Source: Pteria penguin (taxonomy: Eukaryota; Mollusca; Bivalvia; Pterioida; Pteriidae). Taken from it: 64,000 nt of DNA. A program made the translations under genes and the position numbers. The notes under the pieces are model-generated. The model searched no databases, was not told the origin of the DNA, and was given only the letters and a program-made list of their open reading frames with translations. Below, in pieces: positions 59,961 through 64,000 of the stretch. Location: positions 51,139,790-51,203,789 of the forward strand of contig CM068583.1 of assembly GCA_035048485.1 (NCBI GenBank), read 5' to 3'. Positions within the stretch are counted from its first letter, which is position 1. Every line of letters starts with the position of its first letter.

Positions 59961-60605
59961 TTTTGGTCATTGGAATTGGTCATTTTTGCTGTTTTTCAAA
60001 TAATTCTTTGGATATTCTCCTTGTAGATTGCTTATGATGCAGTACAGATAATTTTTTGTATTTCATCAGATTTCATTGTTGTAAATGTAATTGGAAATAA
60101 TAATTTCCAGGAGTTTTTGCAAATTTTTTAAGAATGAGTAAAGAGTGGGGATATACTATTAACATAGAAAGACGTGCTTTGATGGAACTATCCTTGAGAA
60201 CTAATGAAATGATTTTGTTACAACCGGCTAGGATTAAAGTTCTAAATGTCCCCTACAAATGTTGCTGTTTTCTACCAGATCTGTCAAGGGGTGGATGAAA
60301 AGGCCCAATAGGGTACCCTCTTTTGACTAACTTCTTCACGCTAACTGTGTAGATTATCACTTTGAATGCATCAGAGTGATGTAAAAAGTGTTAAAGAAGT
60401 TTTGACATTTCTTTGATGTCTTTTTGTATTTATTTCCACATATATTTTTTATATGCAATAAAGCATTTATTTGCTTATGTGGATTTCACAGTATGAGGAA
60501 TTGGCTCTGTGCATGGCAACATTTTGGCACTCGCTGTCATATGCCATGGTACATTGGCAGTATGTCGGGAGAACATTACTTAGTTATTTCCACATATATT
60601 TTGTA
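59961..60605 (+). repeat. GATATACTATTA family remnant
   Basis: GGGATATACTATTAACATAG, TCCCCTACAAATGTTGCTG, AGGGTACCCTCTTTTGAC and GAATGCATCAGAGTGATGTA repeat the wording of 44430-44740. No gene is seen. Confidence 0.5.
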
Positions 60606-61300
60606 CTATGCCCCCGCCAGGTATGGCAGGGGAGCCATTAAGTGTTTGCTTTGTCTGTCCTTCTGTCCTTCTGTCCTTCCTTCACACATTGGTTTCTGGA
60701 TGATAATTCAAGTACCTTTCAACATATTCAAACCAAATTTGGATACATTTTTACTTATTAAGAGAGGAAGAACGGTATTGATTTTGGGGTCAAAGGTCAA
60801 GGTCCCAGCTGATAAAAATAGGCTTTAATTATTTGTTTCCAATGGATAACCCGAGTACCTTCCAACATATTGAAAGCAAATTTGGATATATACTTACTTA
60901 TCAAGAGAGGAAGAATCCTATTGATCTTGGGGTCAAAAATCAAGGTCACAGCTGATGAAAATTGATTTTAATTATTTGTACTCAAGTACCTTTCAACATT
61001 TTCAAACCAAATTTGGATATATACTTACTTATTAAGAGAGGAAGAATCCTATTGATTTTGAGGTCAAGGCATCAAAGGTCACAACTGTGAAAATAGTCTA
61101 TTATTATTGGCATTTGGATGATTGCTCAAGTACCTTTCATCATATTTAAACCAAATTTGGATATATGCTTACTTTTTAAGACAGGAAGGACCCTATTGAT
61201 TTTGGGGTAATAAGGTCAAACGTTAAGGTCACAGATGATAGAAAAGTCTGAAATTATTGGTTTCCAGGTGATTCTCTACTATTATCATATGTTATTAAAT
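60606..61300 (+). mobile_element. Tandem-core element, family IV
   Basis: ATGCCCCCGCCAGGTATGGC, then AGGGGAGCC, folds as a 5' hairpin. A TCTGTCCTTCTGTCC tract follows. Core units begin near 60714, 60857, 60989 and 61131 (ACCTTTCAACATATTCAAACC), a period of 132-143 bp, each with AGAGAGGAAGAA and TTGGGGTCAAAGGTCAAGG. The 3' end is missing; a Tc1 fragment follows. Confidence 0.65.
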
Positions 61301-61394
61301 ACTTATCTGAATTTGATCATATTTCACATGTTTTATAGGTTAGGTTCTTTTAAACAGAGGTAATTTAAAATCTAGAGTCACCTTAAACTTTCTA

Positions 61395-61680
61395 AACATC
61401 CAGGAAATTAATGTAATGGATTTCCCAGCACGTTCACCCGACCTCAGTCCTATAAAGTACATGTGGGATGAGTTAGGAAGACGCTTGCGTAAACGTCAAC
61501 GTCAACCAAGAACTGTGGATGAGTTGGCACGTGCTCTTCAAGAAGAGTGGAATAATATTCCTATGAGAAAAATTCGAACATTATGTCAATCCATGCGGTC
61601 CTGATTGCGTGCATGCGTTAAAGCAAATGGGGGGATACTCGTTACTAAACAAAACACATGAAATTTTGGACGTGGTATAC
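61395..61680 (+). pseudogene. Tc1-family transposase C-terminal fragment, catalytic residue lost
   Basis: DFPARSPDLSPIKYMWDELGRRLRKR, then TVDELARALQEEWNNIP and LCQSMRS, a stop, and LRACVKANGG. This is the end of a Tc1-like DD34E transposase (family pattern SPDLNPIE.LWDELGRR). The third catalytic acid, normally the Glu of NPIE, is Lys here, and the N-terminal two thirds are missing. It cannot be active. Confidence 0.85.
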
Positions 61681-62103
61681 ATAACTGATGAAATCAAATC
61701 ATTTTTAAAAGAAACGTGTAATAGTATCAATCATATTGTCAAATATAATCCAGATTTTCGAAATAAATCAAGTTTGATGCAATTATTTACCCTAGTTGAT
61801 GATTAAACTATAATGATATTAGATAGGCGTTTTTAAAGTCACTGAGTATAATATCTCAGATAAAAAATGGAACAAAGAATTCTGACTCATCTTTTCCACG
61901 TATTTTTTTGTATCGTGGTCTTGATTTATTCAGTGTAGAGAAGCAAGTATATGCCTTTGTTAGTTGTCAAAAATGCTGTCAGCAAGAGAATGTATTTATC
62001 TGCAAATTTCGTCAAAGAGTCGATTATTTAGGGATGAGCAAACCGTGCTCATGTGAGCGATATAGATTCACTTGAGCATTTCCTTATCAATGAATAAAAA
62101 ATT
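61681..62103 (+). repeat. Non-coding DNA with a family II 3' tail
   Basis: From about 61920, AGAGAAGCAAGTATATGCC...GTGCTCATGTGAGCGATATAG parallels the tail at 52655-52790 and the 3' ends of copies A and B. It is probably the end of the element that began near 58211. Confidence 0.55.
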
Positions 62104-62316
62104 GCAGGTCAAAGGTCACGGTCAAGGTCACGAGATCAATGACCTTTGTGTTTTTTGAAAGGACATTATTAGTAGTGTATGCATGCCAAATATGGATTCT
62201 TTATCTCTCACAGTTCAAAGGTTAAGGGGAAGATTAAAGTTGACAACAGACTGACGGACAAATAGACAGACAGGTCATAAGATAATATTCCCCGACCTAT
62301 CGATCCGGGGGCATGA
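62104..62316. repeat. Dispersed repeat, second copy of the 26215-26485 family
   Basis: AGGTCAAAGGTCACGGTCAAGGTCA, TGCCAAATATGGATTC, AAAGTTGACAACAGACTGACGG and CGACCTATCGATCCGGGGGCAT follow in the same order as in 26280-26480. Confidence 0.65.
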
Positions 62317-63739
62317 AGTCAAAATTTTGAGGACTTCTTTGACATAGATACAGGTATTGTATAATTGACCTATGTTGACAAGGGTTATTGCTCAATGTAG
62401 AAATTTGCTGCCTGAAATGAAACGACGGGCATATAATGCAACACTTTTGTAGTGATTTAACTATTCAAGTAAACTCGATTTTTTCTGGCGCACTGCATGG
62501 TTTGGTTGTCCAGACAGTAGTTGTGCATATATGCGATTTTGGTTCTGTTCTTTGACTCTGGAATATAGAAAAAGAGCATAACAAGTAACCTTTTCTATGT
62601 AAGTCTGTATAATCTTGATTTGATGCTCCGCCTCCTCCCTCGTTTTTGGTAGTGATTTGAATGAGATTATACAGAAATGATCTACTCCGGATAACTGGGG
62701 TAAAATCAGAAAGAAGGGTGTTTTTTTATTGGGGGGGGGGTGGGGTGTTTTTTGTTTTGTTTTGGTTTTTTTTGGGGGGGATACAACATGAAAGACATGT
62801 ATGCAATCTAGGAACTAGATTTTCTCTCAGGTTTTCATTGCAATTTTGATGAGTCTGTACAGAAACCTAACGCACTTGATATGATAAATTAAGGATGTTG
62901 TGTGATTTATTATGACTCGATATATTCGGTGGCCATCCTGTAATTCAGTACTTCTCCCTGATTTTGGTAGGATTTGAAAAAATCTTACAGAAATGATACT
63001 AACTCCAGAGTTTTTGAAGAACGTGAAGCAACATGGTGTAATGTAATCCAATACGACAATTTTAGCAGTTGTCTTGGAAAACGTTGAACTCTATGTGTTC
63101 TTCCTCATCTTTATAACAATTTTTCTGAAACTTAACAGGAGTTACTTGCTAATGATACCTGACGAGCATTTATGTCAAAATTCATGTTATGCTACTCCAA
63201 AGAGCTACCATGGTAGGCCCTAATCTAAATAATCGTCGTTCCAATTTTGTTTTCTCCTTTATTTTCATGTTCAAGAGACCTGAAGAATGTACACTGTATT
63301 TAGAAATAATGTTTTACATAATACAGTATGGCTGCCATGTCTTGAAATTCTTTGAGCTGGATTTTCTCTCATGCTATATTCCAGGCGTCGGCGTCCGCTC
63401 ACTTGTAAGGTCCGGGAAAGGTCGGGGTCCGGCGCCATAAACTGAGAAAATACTTAAGTCAATTGTTTCATCTTAATTTATTCCATTATCAAACGTTCAA
63501 ATAAATTGTCATGCAGAATGGTTTGATTTTATTTATCGATAGAATAAAACTCAATTAAATCCAAATTTCAGTTATTAATTCATTGTTGAAAAGAAGGATT
63601 TGAAATTATGACTTATTAAGTGTTTTCTCAGTTTATGGTGCCGGACCCGGATCCAGGTCTGAGAGAAGTATAAATATTTATTATATACATCTCTATTTCA
63701 ACGTTATATAAAGTACTTTGTTGATTTAGTATTACGGCA
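62317..63739. other. Non-coding DNA
   Basis: No gene is recognised. G and T runs lie at 62720-62780. CTCACTTGTAAGGTCCGGG near 63398 and GTGCCGGACCCGGATCC near 63638 flank an AT-rich stretch as an imperfect inverted pair (GGTCCGGCGCCA / TGGTGCCGGACC), so 63420-63650 may be another small inverted-repeat element. Confidence 0.35.
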
Positions 63740-63883
63740 CAGTGGCGGATCCAGAATGTTTGAAAAGGGGGAGGGGCACGTGCGTATTAGACAAACTACT
63801 CGGTCATTTTTGGTGCCAAATCTGGATTTTTACCTGTAAATATGTGGCGAAAATGGGGCCCACCCCCTCTAAATACGCCACTG
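63740..63883. mobile_element. Miniature hAT-type element, CAGTGGCG family, copy 2
   Basis: CAGTGGCGGATCCAG at the left is mirrored by ATACGCCACTG at the right. The inside matches 38146-38293. CGGCA and CGACA flank it, a possible 5-bp duplication with one mismatch, consistent with the 5-bp repeats seen at 5287-6313. Confidence 0.75.
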
Positions 63884-64000
63884 CGACATCTCAAGGTAAT
63901 GTAACATACGTGATGACAACACCTGTATATTGCACAAAAAGTTTTGACTCGTGCAACGGACGTAGGGAGGGATCTGCTGTGTGTAGGTCAAAACGTACCC

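Overview
The window looks like nuclear DNA of a mollusc, most likely a bivalve. It is AT-rich, gene-poor and split by introns. It is packed with repeats of kinds I associate with bivalve genomes: 'pearl'-type elements with tandem cores, a tRNA-headed SINE, hAT, mariner and Tc1 remnants, and a probable Penelope-like reverse transcriptase. The organism call rests on repeat types and on the two protein-coding genes; the species cannot be told from the sequence alone.

Two host genes are well supported. On the minus strand, a C2H2 zinc-finger regulator of about 1,045 residues is encoded by a short first coding exon (27148-27244) and a large last exon (19294-22334), separated by a 4.8 kb intron. 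An AT-rich tract of up to 5 kb with a 40-46 bp minisatellite follows and is probably its 3' UTR. On the plus strand, a ULK3-type Ser/Thr kinase with two MIT domains (52986-54488) is encoded in one uninterrupted exon. It sits just after a good 3' splice site, which implies a spliced 5' UTR. A possible 56-nt internal exon of an unidentified gene lies at 3164-3219.

Layout: 1-8.8 kb holds non-coding DNA, two related tandem-core elements, a hAT-like element and two SINEs. From 9.1 to 11.0 kb is a decayed reverse transcriptase. From 11 to 14.2 kb there is little besides one minus-strand tandem-core element. From 14.2 to 27.2 kb is the zinc-finger gene, with a mariner fossil and a hAT-type element in its intron. 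From 28.8 to 30.6 kb is a 5'-truncated LINE split by a hAT-like element. From 31 to 35 kb are a hAT transposase zinc-finger remnant, a gag-like remnant and a promoter/polyadenylation module. From 35.8 to 47.9 kb are simple repeats, small inverted-repeat insertions and several tandem-core elements. From 48.2 to 52.6 kb is a ~2 kb direct duplication of one element family, one copy carrying a Mutator-like foldback. The kinase follows, then more repeats and a dead Tc1 transposase to the end.

The most interesting pattern is a terminal layout shared by several repeat families whose sequences do not resemble each other. A T-rich flank is followed by a 5' hairpin. A core, usually of 130-160 bp tandem units, comes next. 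The 5' motif then reappears inverted near the 3' end, followed by a stem-loop and a terminus of the CTTG, CTAG or TTGA type abutting T-rich flank. This is the layout known from Helentron-associated non-autonomous elements (DINE-1, pearl). Many cores carry the monomeric nuclear-receptor motif TCAAGGTCA. The window is also a good record of nested insertions: several target-site duplications and one paralogous empty site can be read directly.
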